In this document: positions 53,131 to 62,731 of the stretch, one piece after another | Layout: every line of letters starts with the position of its first letter | How positions within the stretch are numbered: the first letter of the stretch is position 1 | Source of the DNA: CAYUQT01 sp964446835 | GTDB taxonomy: Bacteria > Planctomycetota > Phycisphaerae > UBA1845 > JAFGLZ01 | Direction: 5' to 3' | DNA length: 64,000 nucleotides | Assembly (NCBI GenBank): GCA_964446835.1 | Contig: CAYUQT010000011.1 | Coordinates: 62,001-126,000, forward strand | Notes under the pieces: model-generated | The model's input: only the letters and a program-made list of their open reading frames with translations | The model's database searches: none | What the model was told of the DNA's origin: nothing | Translations under genes and position numbers: made by a program

Positions 53131-55608
53131 ATGAGACACAGCAGTCACAGACGAGAGCGACATGTTCAGAAGTGGTCGGTATTGGCAGCGATGCTTGCAG
53201 GCCTGAGCCAGGCTGCCGCGACGGTGGATGACGTGATCCCCAAACCGCGGCAAGTGACGCGACTGGAGGGCAAGATCACGCTCGACCGCGGATCGCCGGC
53301 CATTTCGCGGCCGGCCGAGAACCCACCGCCGTGGTGGATTGCCGTGGATCAGCTTGTGGCCGACCTCCGCAAGATGGGCGTGCCGGCCGACGGCGCGGCG
53401 TCCGATCAGGCATTGCCATTTGTCGTAGGGATGCCCGGAAGCGACGCTGTGATTGCAAAACGGTTCGAAGAGACCGGCGCAATGCCCGACCCCAACTGGG
53501 GAGCCGAGGGCTATCGGCTGAAGGCCACGCCGAAGGGAATCCTGCTGGCCGGCAACGGTCCGGCAGGCTGCTTCTATGGCCTCCAGACGCTCCGGCAGAT
53601 GCTCGATCCCGTTCCCGGCGGCAAGGGGGCGACACTGGAATGCGTGGATGTCTGCGACTGGCCGGCGATGAAGTGGCGCGGGACCATGTATGCCCTCGAC
53701 CGCCCGGAACAACACGCCCGGCTGGCCTTCTACAAGATGAACCTCATCAACTGGGAGGTGAACGACGGGCCGGACTACAAGACCATCCCGGAGTTTGCCG
53801 GCGGGATGCCGATGTCGCATCTTCGGGACGCGGCGACGTCCGCACGGCGGCATTTCATCAGTATGATTCTGGAGACGCAGTCGTTTGGACATGTTGAGTG
53901 GATGCTCAACAAGATGCCGGCCCTTCGGGCGATGCCGGAGAACAACTTCGTCATCCACCCGCTGCACGAGCCGACCTATGAGCTGCTCGGACGTATCTAC
54001 GCTGAACTGTGCCCGTTGTATGACACGCCGTTATTCCACCCCGGATGCGACGAGGCGTGGGGTGTCGAAACGTGGTGTGAAAGGAACAAGCTGAACACGG
54101 CCGAGGTCGTCGGCAAGCATATTCAGCGATTGGCGGACCTGCTTAAGAAGCAAGGCAAGCGGGCGATGATCTGGGGAGACTATATTCTGGCCTACCGCGA
54201 TGCCATCCGATGGATGAACCCCAAGGACTACATCATCTGCGACTGGCACTATGAACCCAACCGCGAGTATCCCAGCGTGGACTTCTTCGTCAAGAATGGT
54301 TTTGAGACGATTGTCTCACCGTCGGTCGTGCCGGCTCACCCGGTCTTCCCCGACTATCGGCAACAGATCCCCAATATTCGGAACTTCCTCCAGGACGGAT
54401 ACCGCCGTGGCGCGGTGGGGCTGCTGAACACCAACTGGCCGGTCGACGCCGTTCCCTTGGAGAGCTACTGGTACGGATGGGTGTGCGGAGCCGAGTATGC
54501 TTGGAACCCCACCGGCCGCTCTCAGGAGGAGTTCAACAAGGTCTTCTTCCGGAAGGTCTACGGCCTGGCGGCCGAGCCCGTGTTGGCGTTGTTCGAGAAG
54601 CTGGCCCGACTGGATGAGATGGCCCCACTCGAACGACAGGCCCACTCACCGAAATCGCGACTTGTGCAGAGGGTTCGCAACGGTCTGAGCTTCGTACAAC
54701 CTGTGGAACCGGCGATGTGCGACGCTCGGCTGCGCGAGGCGGCGGAGGCGTTTGCGCGTGTGAGCGAGACCGTCGATCCGGCGATGAAGGGACTGTTTGA
54801 GACCTGCCGGGCCCCTCTGACAAGATTGCAGCCGGTTGGCGATGTGCTTCAGACCATTGACGAACTCTCGACGGCGATGATCGGCGGAGGAAGGGCCCTG
54901 GTTGAGGGGAACAGCGAACGGATGATACGAAGCGCTGCGTCCGTTCGCACGATCTGCGATCGGGGGTCTGCCCTGCTGAACGCATTGCCGGACAAGGCCT
55001 CATACCGCGATGCGTCGACACTCCTGGCCGCCTTGCGGCGTTCGGTGGAGGGCAACTCGATTGATGCCAGGCAGCACATCCAGGCAGCATTTGACGTGAT
55101 CGGAATGAAGCCGACCGCCGCCGAAAAGACCGTTCGACTGCGTCCCGGTACCTTCTTCGTGAGCGAACAGACATCCGAGTCGGCCTTGCCCCTGAGGCAT
55201 CCCCGAGGTTGGTGCCATTTCCCACAGCACGGTGTGGCTGCCCGATGGAGTGTGCAGATCGGCCAGGCGCCCCCCTGCCGCATTTTTGCCCTTCTTCGGC
55301 ACAGCGCCGGCCAGTGGGCGAATGGTGAGTTCGTCAAAGGTGGACGCAACGGTGTGTATGCCGGCCACTACGGCTGGTCGCTCGACGGCCGGCCGGTGAA
55401 GGAGCAATGGATCGGAGAGGAATTGAACCCCGACGCGGACGAGGCTTTCCGCTGGGCCCTGCTGGCCGACCAGAAGCTGGAGCCAGGAGAGCACGTCCTG
55501 GCGGTCAAGCCCTCGGACGTGAACCACGCTATTGTGGCCGAATTCGTCTTCACGCTGGATCCGGCGTTCACGCCTGAAACGCGTCGGAAGGATGTGAGGC
55601 TGAAGTAG
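53131..55608 (+). CDS. GH20 beta-N-acetylhexosaminidase-like protein
   Basis: 825 residues from the ATG at 53131, preceded by AAGGAGG. Residues about 15-35 are a signal peptide (WSVLAAMLAGLSQAAA). Residues 35-170 form the GH20b domain (EGYRLKATPKGILLAGNGPAGCFYGLQTLRQML). The barrel follows, with the catalytic Asp-Glu pair 307-308 in PGCDEAWG, and then C-terminal helical and beta regions. It hydrolyses terminal N-acetylglucosamine or N-acetylgalactosamine by substrate-assisted catalysis. Its neighbours suggest glycosaminoglycan-type or mucin-type glycans. Confidence 0.87.
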   Translation: MRHSSHRRERHVQKWSVLAAMLAGLSQAAATVDDVIPKPRQVTRLEGKITLDRGSPAISRPAENPPPWWIAVDQLVADLRKMGVPADGAASDQALPFVVGMPGSDAVIAKRFEETGAMPDPNWGAEGYRLKATPKGILLAGNGPAGCFYGLQTLRQMLDPVPGGKGATLECVDVCDWPAMKWRGTMYALDRPEQHARLAFYKMNLINWEVNDGPDYKTIPEFAGGMPMSHLRDAATSARRHFISMILETQSFGHVEWMLNKMPALRAMPENNFVIHPLHEPTYELLGRIYAELCPLYDTPLFHPGCDEAWGVETWCERNKLNTAEVVGKHIQRLADLLKKQGKRAMIWGDYILAYRDAIRWMNPKDYIICDWHYEPNREYPSVDFFVKNGFETIVSPSVVPAHPVFPDYRQQIPNIRNFLQDGYRRGAVGLLNTNWPVDAVPLESYWYGWVCGAEYAWNPTGRSQEEFNKVFFRKVYGLAAEPVLALFEKLARLDEMAPLERQAHSPKSRLVQRVRNGLSFVQPVEPAMCDARLREAAEAFARVSETVDPAMKGLFETCRAPLTRLQPVGDVLQTIDELSTAMIGGGRALVEGNSERMIRSAASVRTICDRGSALLNALPDKASYRDASTLLAALRRSVEGNSIDARQHIQAAFDVIGMKPTAAEKTVRLRPGTFFVSEQTSESALPLRHPRGWCHFPQHGVAARWSVQIGQAPPCRIFALLRHSAGQWANGEFVKGGRNGVYAGHYGWSLDGRPVKEQWIGEELNPDADEAFRWALLADQKLEPGEHVLAVKPSDVNHAIVAEFVFTLDPAFTPETRRKDVRLK

Positions 55609-55747
55609 GGTCGCACGCAACCGCGTGCACGATGGATTCTTCGGCCACTTGCCAAGACCGGCTGTTTGCCGGGAGAATCCCCGGCTCGTTCGTCGGTCAT
55701 GCGGGGCCCGCCGGAAGCCAGGCTCGCGCTAACCTCAAGGAATCGCC

Positions 55748-57211
55748 GTGACTGCCAGCACTGCATGCATACTCTGGATCGGCACGCTGTTCAGTGCATC
55801 GGCGCTCGATGCGGATGCCGAATCGACCGCCCGTGCCGACCGGCTAAACGCCGAAACGCAGCTCCGGCGCATCGAAGCAACCGTCGAGGCGCAGCGGGCG
55901 AGGGTTGAAACCCTGCGTCGACAGATCACGGCCGTGCAGGAACGGGCAGAGCAGGCCCTGAGACAAGATGATGTCCGCCGGGTCGTCAGAGAGCTGATGG
56001 CGGACGCCACGTTCGCCCAGGGGCTGTACCCGGATGCCGCAGAGATCGGCTACGACCGCGGGTTCTATATCCGGAGCGCCGACGATCAGTTCTCCTTCAA
56101 GACCACCGGTCTCGTTCGAATTCGCTATGTAGGCATCGAACGGCAGAACGACAATCCGCGTCAGGCCGGCCTTCAGAGACAGGACGACGAAAGCGGATTC
56201 ACGGTCAACGACCTGGTGCTGACCTTCCACGGATACCTCCACTCGCCCCGGCTGACCTATCAGATCGTCATGGAGGGTCCCAGCCGGAAAGTGAACATGT
56301 GGCGAACGTTCACCGCCCACATCAACTACGAGGTGGCGCCGGAACTCCAGGTGGTGGCGGGGCTGATGAAGGTGCCCTTCGGTCGCCAGGAACTGGTCGG
56401 CAAGGCCGACCAGCAGTTCGTCGACCGCCCCCTGGCCAACGAGGCACTCAAGGCAGAGCGGTCGATCGGGGCGGCGGTTCATGGCACTCTGAGCAAACGT
56501 TTGAGCTATGTGATGAGCGTCCTGAACGGCTTTCGAGATCCCGATGACAGCCCCTCGCTCGATCAGACGGACACGAACTTCGCCTATGCCGGACGGCTGA
56601 TCGCCCATCTGATGGGCTCACCGATCAAGACTGAAAGCGACCTGGCCTGGTCGAAAGACCCGCAGTGGGAGATCGCCGTCAGCGGGCTGTATTCGGACGA
56701 CAACGGCGATCGAAGTCCGATCAGCTTCTACCACATCCCCGACAGCATCCGAAGCGGACGAGGCCTCGGGGGCTTTGCCATGGTCGATCTGAGCGGAACG
56801 GATGTGGCGATGTTCGGGGCCGACACGGCCTTTCGATACCGAGGCCTCTCGATCACGGCGGAGTACTTTCTTCGAGGCATCGACGGCGATAGCGAGTGGA
56901 GTCCATGGGAACGGCGAACGGGGGACCATGGAACCAGCCATCAACAGGGCGGCTATGTCCAGGGAGGCTACTTCGTCGTGCCCAAACGGGTTGAGCTGGC
57001 GGCCCGGCTCGGTGGTGTCTGGGACATCGGCAGCGAGGGCACATGGGAATACACCATCGGCGCAAACTACTATCCCTGGGGCACGCATAACGTGGTGGTG
57101 CAGACGGACCTGACCCGCATCGACGAAGCCCCCCTGGCCTCATCCAACAGCAACTGGAGCCAGAACGATCAGGTCAACATGATCCGCGTGCAGCTCCAGG
57201 CGAAGTTCTGA
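55748..57211 (+). CDS. Phosphate-selective-porin-like outer-membrane protein (OprO/OprP type)
   Basis: 487 residues from a GTG with AAGGAA upstream. A signal peptide is followed by a predicted coiled coil at about residues 25-75 (DRLNAETQLRRIEATVEAQRARVETLRRQ). A beta-barrel follows, made of alternating strands such as FSFKTTGLVRIRYVGIE, LTFHGYLHSPRLTYQIVM and AAVHGTLSKRLSYVMSV, and it ends in aromatic QLQAKF, the outer-membrane C-terminal signature. The coiled coil plus barrel matches planctomycete porins that may be tethered to peptidoglycan. Transports small anions or oligosaccharides into the periplasm; its place between GH20 and the lyase suggests glycan uptake. Confidence 0.82.
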   Translation: MTASTACILWIGTLFSASALDADAESTARADRLNAETQLRRIEATVEAQRARVETLRRQITAVQERAEQALRQDDVRRVVRELMADATFAQGLYPDAAEIGYDRGFYIRSADDQFSFKTTGLVRIRYVGIERQNDNPRQAGLQRQDDESGFTVNDLVLTFHGYLHSPRLTYQIVMEGPSRKVNMWRTFTAHINYEVAPELQVVAGLMKVPFGRQELVGKADQQFVDRPLANEALKAERSIGAAVHGTLSKRLSYVMSVLNGFRDPDDSPSLDQTDTNFAYAGRLIAHLMGSPIKTESDLAWSKDPQWEIAVSGLYSDDNGDRSPISFYHIPDSIRSGRGLGGFAMVDLSGTDVAMFGADTAFRYRGLSITAEYFLRGIDGDSEWSPWERRTGDHGTSHQQGGYVQGGYFVVPKRVELAARLGGVWDIGSEGTWEYTIGANYYPWGTHNVVVQTDLTRIDEAPLASSNSNWSQNDQVNMIRVQLQAKF

Positions 57212-57308
57212 CCAGAGAATACCTGCATGCACACGACCGAACCGCTACCTCCATCTGATGGGATTATCGGACCCGACCCCGAAACCGCGTATCCTCTGCC
57301 GTGCATCG

Positions 57309-57336
57309 TTGTCATCACACGCGACGGAGCTAGAAT
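57309..57336 (+). promoter_or_regulatory. Candidate sigma-70-type promoter for the lyase gene
   Basis: TTGTCA, a 16-base spacer and TAGAAT. Both hexamers match five of six consensus positions, the best pair in the window. The lyase GTG start lies about 40 bases downstream with GGAGG before it. Confidence 0.55.
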
Positions 57337-57375
57337 GATATACGTAGCTGTACGGCATCTTTTGGAGGGATATCA

Positions 57376-59736
57376 GTGAAGCACCCTACACTCTCCGGGT
57401 ACATCGGCCTGGCGCTCGTGGGCATGGTGTTCGTTCGACTCGCAACCGCACAGATGACGCTGCCCTCGACCACCGGCGTGCTGCCGAGTGCGATGCCCAC
57501 GACCTCGCTGATCCTCGGCGACGATCTCTCTGCCTTCCGCAGCGGGTGGGCGAGTCCTGTGAACTCCGACCAGCAGCTCTGGGTCAACAACATTCAGTCT
57601 CGTGCCAATCAGAGCACCAGCGGGGCCGAGCCGACCACGTTCGGTACCGCCTCCAACGATGCCAGCATCGCTCAGGCGGCCGCCTTACGATTCGCGATGA
57701 CCGGCAGCATCACCGACCTGAACAAGGCCGTCGGGGCTCTGCGCGTCGCAGCCGTACCCGAAGGGACGTTCATTACACGCCCCGAGGTGCTCATCGCCTA
57801 CCTTGGGGCGTATGACTTCATTCGCGCGGCATCGCCGACCGCCCTGCCGCAGGCCACGCGCGACGAGATCGAAGGGCGACTGCTGTCGCTGACCCAATCT
57901 CTCGACTATGGAAACCTGACCTACAGCAACGCCCGCGCCAAGATCGGCGCCACCAAGGCGATGGCCGGCGTGCTGCTTCGCGATCAGACGGTGCTCGACC
58001 AGGGCCTCGACGACCTGCAGAACCACCTGGCCTACAACACCACCGATGACGGCTGGTTCACCGACAGCCAAGGCCACTATCTGAACTACACCCTGCGCCA
58101 TGTCGCCCTGTTCACCCGCGTGTATCAGCAGGGATCGGGCGTCGATCTTTACGCGAACTTCAAGCCCTATGTGGACATGGTGGTCGGTCTGAGGAAACCC
58201 GATGGAACCGTTCCCAACGTCTCGAACGGGCTGAACCGCCCCTCGTCGATCAACCTGTTCCTGCAGAATCCGGACCCGGCCGTCGCGGGCCAGATTCGCT
58301 GGTATGCCGAATCGCTCAGTCCCTCGCCCTTCCCGTGGCTCGGCGAGGTCAACACCTTCAACAACGACAGCAGCTACGCCGTGACCTTTGCCCTGTCGGA
58401 TCTCAGCCGCCCGGCCATTGCGCCGCAGCAGTCGCCGACGTTCCTGGCCAGCGGGCAGAGCAAGGTATCCGTCTTTCGAAATGACTGGGGGTCGACGAGC
58501 AACTACCTGTTGATGTCGGCCGGCATCGACGCCCCGGCGTTTCGTTACGAGCCGCTCAATCTGACGATTCCTGCGTTCCACACCCATAACGACACCGGTG
58601 AGATCCAGGTCTGTGCCAAGGGACATTACATCCTGGTATCACCCGGATACGAGCGGACCGACCTGCCGAACTCACCCGCCAACTTCACGCCCAAGGTCGC
58701 CAACTGGCACAATGTCGTCCTGGTTGACGGTGATGTCGGCCCCGACCAGCAGGGCCGGACCATCCGCCCCGAGGATGTCGTTCAGACCCACCGGCTCGAC
58801 TCCAAGGAGTTCGGCCAGTACAAGGGCGTCAGCGACTTCTCGACGCTGAAGATGAACTACCGCCAGACGGAGGTAACGCGAAGCACCGCCTTCCCCAGCG
58901 AAGACTACTTCGTTGTGGCCGATCGCATGAACAGCCAAACGACGCACACCTACGGATTCAACCTCGTCGGGCGCGGCACCCGAACCGTTCTGACCGAGAC
59001 GCCCGGACTGATGGAGGTCAAGTGGGAACACGGCGGAGTTCAGGCCATCGAACACCTCGTCGGCACTCAAGGAATGACCCTCACGACCGGCACACTCTGG
59101 ATGCATGATGATTTCAACGTCTTTGAGCAAACGCAGCGGATCACGGCCAGCATGAACGCCACACAGGGGGCATTCCTGAGCATCATCGAGACCGGCGACG
59201 CTGGCGATGCGGCGAGGCTGCACGTAACGAACCTATCGACGGCGGATGTGGCCGGGGCCAGGGTCGAGAACGCGGAGGCCGGTACGACCGATTGGATCCT
59301 CGCCCAGTCGAGCCGAATTCTCCGGACGATTGACCGACTCGGCAGCGACGCCCTCTATGCCTATATCCGGGATGCCGGGTCCGGGCTTGACAGCGCGATG
59401 CTGGCCGAGGGGACCTTGCTGTACGACGATGGACATCTGATCTTCCAGGCAGACTCGCCCCTGACGCTGTCATTGCTCTTCGGCAACGATACGATCCTGG
59501 GCACGATCTCCGCCGACGGCCTGATCGCAGGGACCTGGCTCGATCTCTATACGACGGGACAGATCCTCTCGGCCACGCTGAACGGCGTGCCCATCCCCTT
59601 CGTGAACGGCTCAAGCCATGACGCTGTGCAACTGACCGGGGCGGGCGACCTGGTGATCGAGTACTCCTCCGTGCCCGATCCGGCCTCGTGCCTGCTGCTT
59701 CTGGTCGGCGGCCTTGCCCTGAGACGACGCCGATAG
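57376..59736 (+). CDS. Heparinase II/III-like polysaccharide lyase with PEP-CTERM-type tail
   Basis: 786 residues from a GTG preceded by GGAGG. The signal peptide ends near ATAQM. Residues about 60-340 are helical (alpha/alpha toroid-like; SQGHYLNYTLRHVALFTRVYQ), and about 360-640 are beta-sandwich with FHTHNDTGEIQVCAKGHYILVSPGYE, the heparinase II/III-like central motif. A polysaccharide lyase family 8-like fold is an alternative. The protein ends VPDPAS, a hydrophobic stretch (LLLLVGGLAL) and RRRR, a PEP-CTERM-like exosortase sorting signal. So the enzyme is probably anchored to or processed at the cell surface. Acts on uronic-acid-containing glycans by elimination (inference). Confidence 0.75.
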   Translation: MKHPTLSGYIGLALVGMVFVRLATAQMTLPSTTGVLPSAMPTTSLILGDDLSAFRSGWASPVNSDQQLWVNNIQSRANQSTSGAEPTTFGTASNDASIAQAAALRFAMTGSITDLNKAVGALRVAAVPEGTFITRPEVLIAYLGAYDFIRAASPTALPQATRDEIEGRLLSLTQSLDYGNLTYSNARAKIGATKAMAGVLLRDQTVLDQGLDDLQNHLAYNTTDDGWFTDSQGHYLNYTLRHVALFTRVYQQGSGVDLYANFKPYVDMVVGLRKPDGTVPNVSNGLNRPSSINLFLQNPDPAVAGQIRWYAESLSPSPFPWLGEVNTFNNDSSYAVTFALSDLSRPAIAPQQSPTFLASGQSKVSVFRNDWGSTSNYLLMSAGIDAPAFRYEPLNLTIPAFHTHNDTGEIQVCAKGHYILVSPGYERTDLPNSPANFTPKVANWHNVVLVDGDVGPDQQGRTIRPEDVVQTHRLDSKEFGQYKGVSDFSTLKMNYRQTEVTRSTAFPSEDYFVVADRMNSQTTHTYGFNLVGRGTRTVLTETPGLMEVKWEHGGVQAIEHLVGTQGMTLTTGTLWMHDDFNVFEQTQRITASMNATQGAFLSIIETGDAGDAARLHVTNLSTADVAGARVENAEAGTTDWILAQSSRILRTIDRLGSDALYAYIRDAGSGLDSAMLAEGTLLYDDGHLIFQADSPLTLSLLFGNDTILGTISADGLIAGTWLDLYTTGQILSATLNGVPIPFVNGSSHDAVQLTGAGDLVIEYSSVPDPASCLLLLVGGLALRRRR

Positions 59737-59821
59737 TCGAACACGCCTCGGCAACGCTGTGCCCCCGACATCCCTGGGACACCTGACGTTCCCCGCATAT
59801 GATACGCGTGGAGGTTGTCCC

Positions 59822-62680
59822 ATGAGACTGCATGCTGTCGCCCTCTGCGGCATCTTGACACTTCTGCCAACCGTCGCGTCCGCCGCGGCCGGCCTGTCCT
59901 CCAGAGAGCGTATCTGCCTCAACGGCGACTGGCTGTTGCACCTGGGAGGCGACGAGTGGGAGATACCCGCGCAAGGTTACGCTTTCTTTCGCGTGCCGGG
60001 CAAGATCGGCGGCACATGGCACGTCGAGTTCAACGGCAACGACAACGGCCACGAATGCGGCTGGTACCGGTTAGACCTCCCCGTGCCGTCCGATTGGACT
60101 GGGCGGCGTATCCGGCTTGAATTCACGCGAGTCGGCGCCTATGCGAAGGTCTTTCTCGATGGACGACTCGCCGGTGACCACGCCGACGGAAACACCTCCT
60201 TCTTCGTGGACCTCACCCCCCTGGTGCGTCCGGGAGGCGTTCATCGACTGGATGTCTTTGTCCAGGGCTGGTCGCGATTCGAGAGGGCCCCTCGTGAACA
60301 TGTCTGGCCGAGGGCTGCCGGACCTCAGACGGGCATCCTGGGTGATGTCTTTCTGTCTGCCGTGCCGAATCTTCATCTGGATGACATCTATGTCATGCCG
60401 AGCGTCCGGAAGAAGACGCTCACCACCCGCGTGACGATCCGCAACGCGACACCGCGCCTGCAGCGTTTGACCGTCAGAACCGAGCTGTGCCTTCAGAACC
60501 GCAAGGTGCTCGGACCGCAAACATCGAGTCTCCGTGTCGCTCCCGAGGCCACCGCCGGCCTGGAACAGACCCGGGCCGTGCAGGACCTACAATTGTGGGG
60601 ATACCCGCCGTACGGCGAACCCGTCCTGTATCACCTGGCCATTACCATTTCGGACGAAAGCGGCGCGGACATCGATCGGTGCTATACCCGTTTCGGGTTC
60701 CGCGAGTTCTGGATTGAAGGCAACACGTTCTATCTGAACGGCAAGCCAATCTTCCTCCAGGGCGAGCAGGCCCAGTTCTACCAGCACTGCCTCTACCCGC
60801 AGAATCGCCAGTGGCTGTATCGGTACTTCCGCGCGCTTCGCGAGGCCAACGTCAACTTCGTTCGTCTGCCCCACGCCGTGTTCGACCCGATATGGGCCGA
60901 GATCGCCGACGAGGTCGGCATGCTCCTGGAGAACGAGCCGATGGACGGGGTGCCGACACCGTCGTGGGCCTCAAACCTCGCAGGCGGCCAGGAGGTGTTG
61001 GGACAGAAGGCTGAGGCTCGATGGCTCGACGGCCCCCTTCAGCAGACGCACATGCAGACGGTGCGAGGCTGGGTTCGCGAGTGGCGCGGGGCCCCGAGCA
61101 TGGTGATGTGGTCGACCGACAACGAGAGCGGCTCGCAATCGGCGGCGGCCGATCCGGCCAATTTCGAGTTCCAGCGACGGATCAAGAAAGAGATCTTCTC
61201 GATGGACCCGACGCGGCCGGTGAATCATGAGGGCTCGCCGCTCAGCAATGTGGCCAAGCGGCTCGGCGTCGATCTCGTGCCGGATGTGTTCAACGTGCAT
61301 CCCTATTCGGACCCCATCACCGGCGACGTGGAGAACTTCAAGGCCCGATTCTTCTACGGGGGGCAGCCCATTCTCATCGGCGAACTGTTCAACGACTACG
61401 ATCAGATCAACTTCATGCCCGACCGGCTTCGTGCGAACCCGCAAGACACGTGGGCCAAGACACAGAAGTTCGCCGACTACTGGTATCGAAACATTCTGGC
61501 CGCCCGAAAGGCGGGGTACGCCGGAACGGTGCTCCTGAGCATCGGAGCGTCCTGCTTTCACGGCTTCATGAAGGAGGGAGAGATCACCGACGGACCGTTC
61601 GGGCGGAAGCAGCAGAAGGTGCCCGTCCGGTGGCCGGCGTTCTCCGGGCGCGATCCTAAGGTGGATAACACGCTCGACTCTATCCCATGGGACGGCATCA
61701 ACTGGTTCGATCGAGCGAAACCGTCCTGCACGCGCAATCACGTATACGAGAAGGTGAGGCAGGCCTATCGCGAAACGAACGGCGGCGACCTGCCCCCTCT
61801 GCCAACGAGGCGATCGCCGGAACTGATCGCGCAACTCGTTCATCAGGGAAAGCCTGTTCGGGATGCCTGCCTGTGGCTGATACCCATGGACGATCAGCCC
61901 GTGAGCGTATCGGCGGTGCGAACGGACGGTGATGGGCGGGCGTGGTTCCACATGGACACCGATGGCCGGTACGCCCTGGAGTTTCGCAACGGCCCGGTGA
62001 GTGAACGGATGGAGGTCAGGATTGAGCCGGGCCGCTTCGATCCCTCACCGGGATACGACTCTATCCAGACCGTCACCATGACGCTCCGCAACGAACCGAA
62101 TATCGTTCCCATGGGCATTCCCGACGGAGCACGCTTTGCCGAACCGGATCGAATCTGGAAATGCGTCCCTGCCGAAGCCGATCACGGGAAGACCGGCCCC
62201 GCTCCGGACACGGCGGATTCCATCAATCTGACGACGGCCATCAACGACGAAGGCAAACGGAGCCCCAAGGCTCGCGAGTGTTCGCTCCGCGTGTTTCTCA
62301 AAGATAAGGAGGTCACCGACACCCTGAAAGGCTGGGGTGGCACCGTCTCGCATTATCCCGATGTCAGTCGGTCGTCGGCCTTCTCGCTGACCATGCCGGC
62401 ACCCCAGCCGGGCCGCTACGAACTGGTGCTGCACAATGCCCTGTTCGCCCCCGATTATCCGGCCAAGATGTTCGTCGGGGATGAGAAGGAACCACGGCTC
62501 GTACTGGACACGAACGCCCCCGAACTCGGCGTGAAGTTCTCTCTGGTCAACCACGATGCCCGGCACGTCATCACGCTGACGGCGGGGAACATCCAGGCGG
62601 GACGAGTGGCGCTACGATTCGAGGCGGTCACCTGGGGAACGGCGATCATCCGCGGGATCACGCTTCGGCCGAAACCATAG
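59822..62680 (+). CDS. Secreted GH2 family glycosidase
   Basis: 952 residues from the ATG at 59822 (GGAGG, 7-base spacing), with a signal peptide (LHAVALCGILTLLPTVASAAAG). Order: jelly-roll sugar-binding domain (about 30-200), Ig-like domain (about 200-310), TIM barrel (about 310-620) and C-terminal beta domains. In the barrel, acid/base Glu 435 is in WSTDNESG and nucleophile Glu 521 is in ILIGELFND. Both are present, so it should be active, as a beta-galactosidase, beta-glucuronidase or related enzyme. Beta-glucuronidase would fit the neighbouring lyase and hexosaminidase, but specificity is not decidable from sequence. Confidence 0.88.
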   Translation: MRLHAVALCGILTLLPTVASAAAGLSSRERICLNGDWLLHLGGDEWEIPAQGYAFFRVPGKIGGTWHVEFNGNDNGHECGWYRLDLPVPSDWTGRRIRLEFTRVGAYAKVFLDGRLAGDHADGNTSFFVDLTPLVRPGGVHRLDVFVQGWSRFERAPREHVWPRAAGPQTGILGDVFLSAVPNLHLDDIYVMPSVRKKTLTTRVTIRNATPRLQRLTVRTELCLQNRKVLGPQTSSLRVAPEATAGLEQTRAVQDLQLWGYPPYGEPVLYHLAITISDESGADIDRCYTRFGFREFWIEGNTFYLNGKPIFLQGEQAQFYQHCLYPQNRQWLYRYFRALREANVNFVRLPHAVFDPIWAEIADEVGMLLENEPMDGVPTPSWASNLAGGQEVLGQKAEARWLDGPLQQTHMQTVRGWVREWRGAPSMVMWSTDNESGSQSAAADPANFEFQRRIKKEIFSMDPTRPVNHEGSPLSNVAKRLGVDLVPDVFNVHPYSDPITGDVENFKARFFYGGQPILIGELFNDYDQINFMPDRLRANPQDTWAKTQKFADYWYRNILAARKAGYAGTVLLSIGASCFHGFMKEGEITDGPFGRKQQKVPVRWPAFSGRDPKVDNTLDSIPWDGINWFDRAKPSCTRNHVYEKVRQAYRETNGGDLPPLPTRRSPELIAQLVHQGKPVRDACLWLIPMDDQPVSVSAVRTDGDGRAWFHMDTDGRYALEFRNGPVSERMEVRIEPGRFDPSPGYDSIQTVTMTLRNEPNIVPMGIPDGARFAEPDRIWKCVPAEADHGKTGPAPDTADSINLTTAINDEGKRSPKARECSLRVFLKDKEVTDTLKGWGGTVSHYPDVSRSSAFSLTMPAPQPGRYELVLHNALFAPDYPAKMFVGDEKEPRLVLDTNAPELGVKFSLVNHDARHVITLTAGNIQAGRVALRFEAVTWGTAIIRGITLRPKP

Positions 62681-62731
62681 TGGACGCGGACGATGGGGTC
62701 AGCGGAGCACGGAGGGCAGCAGGACACGACC

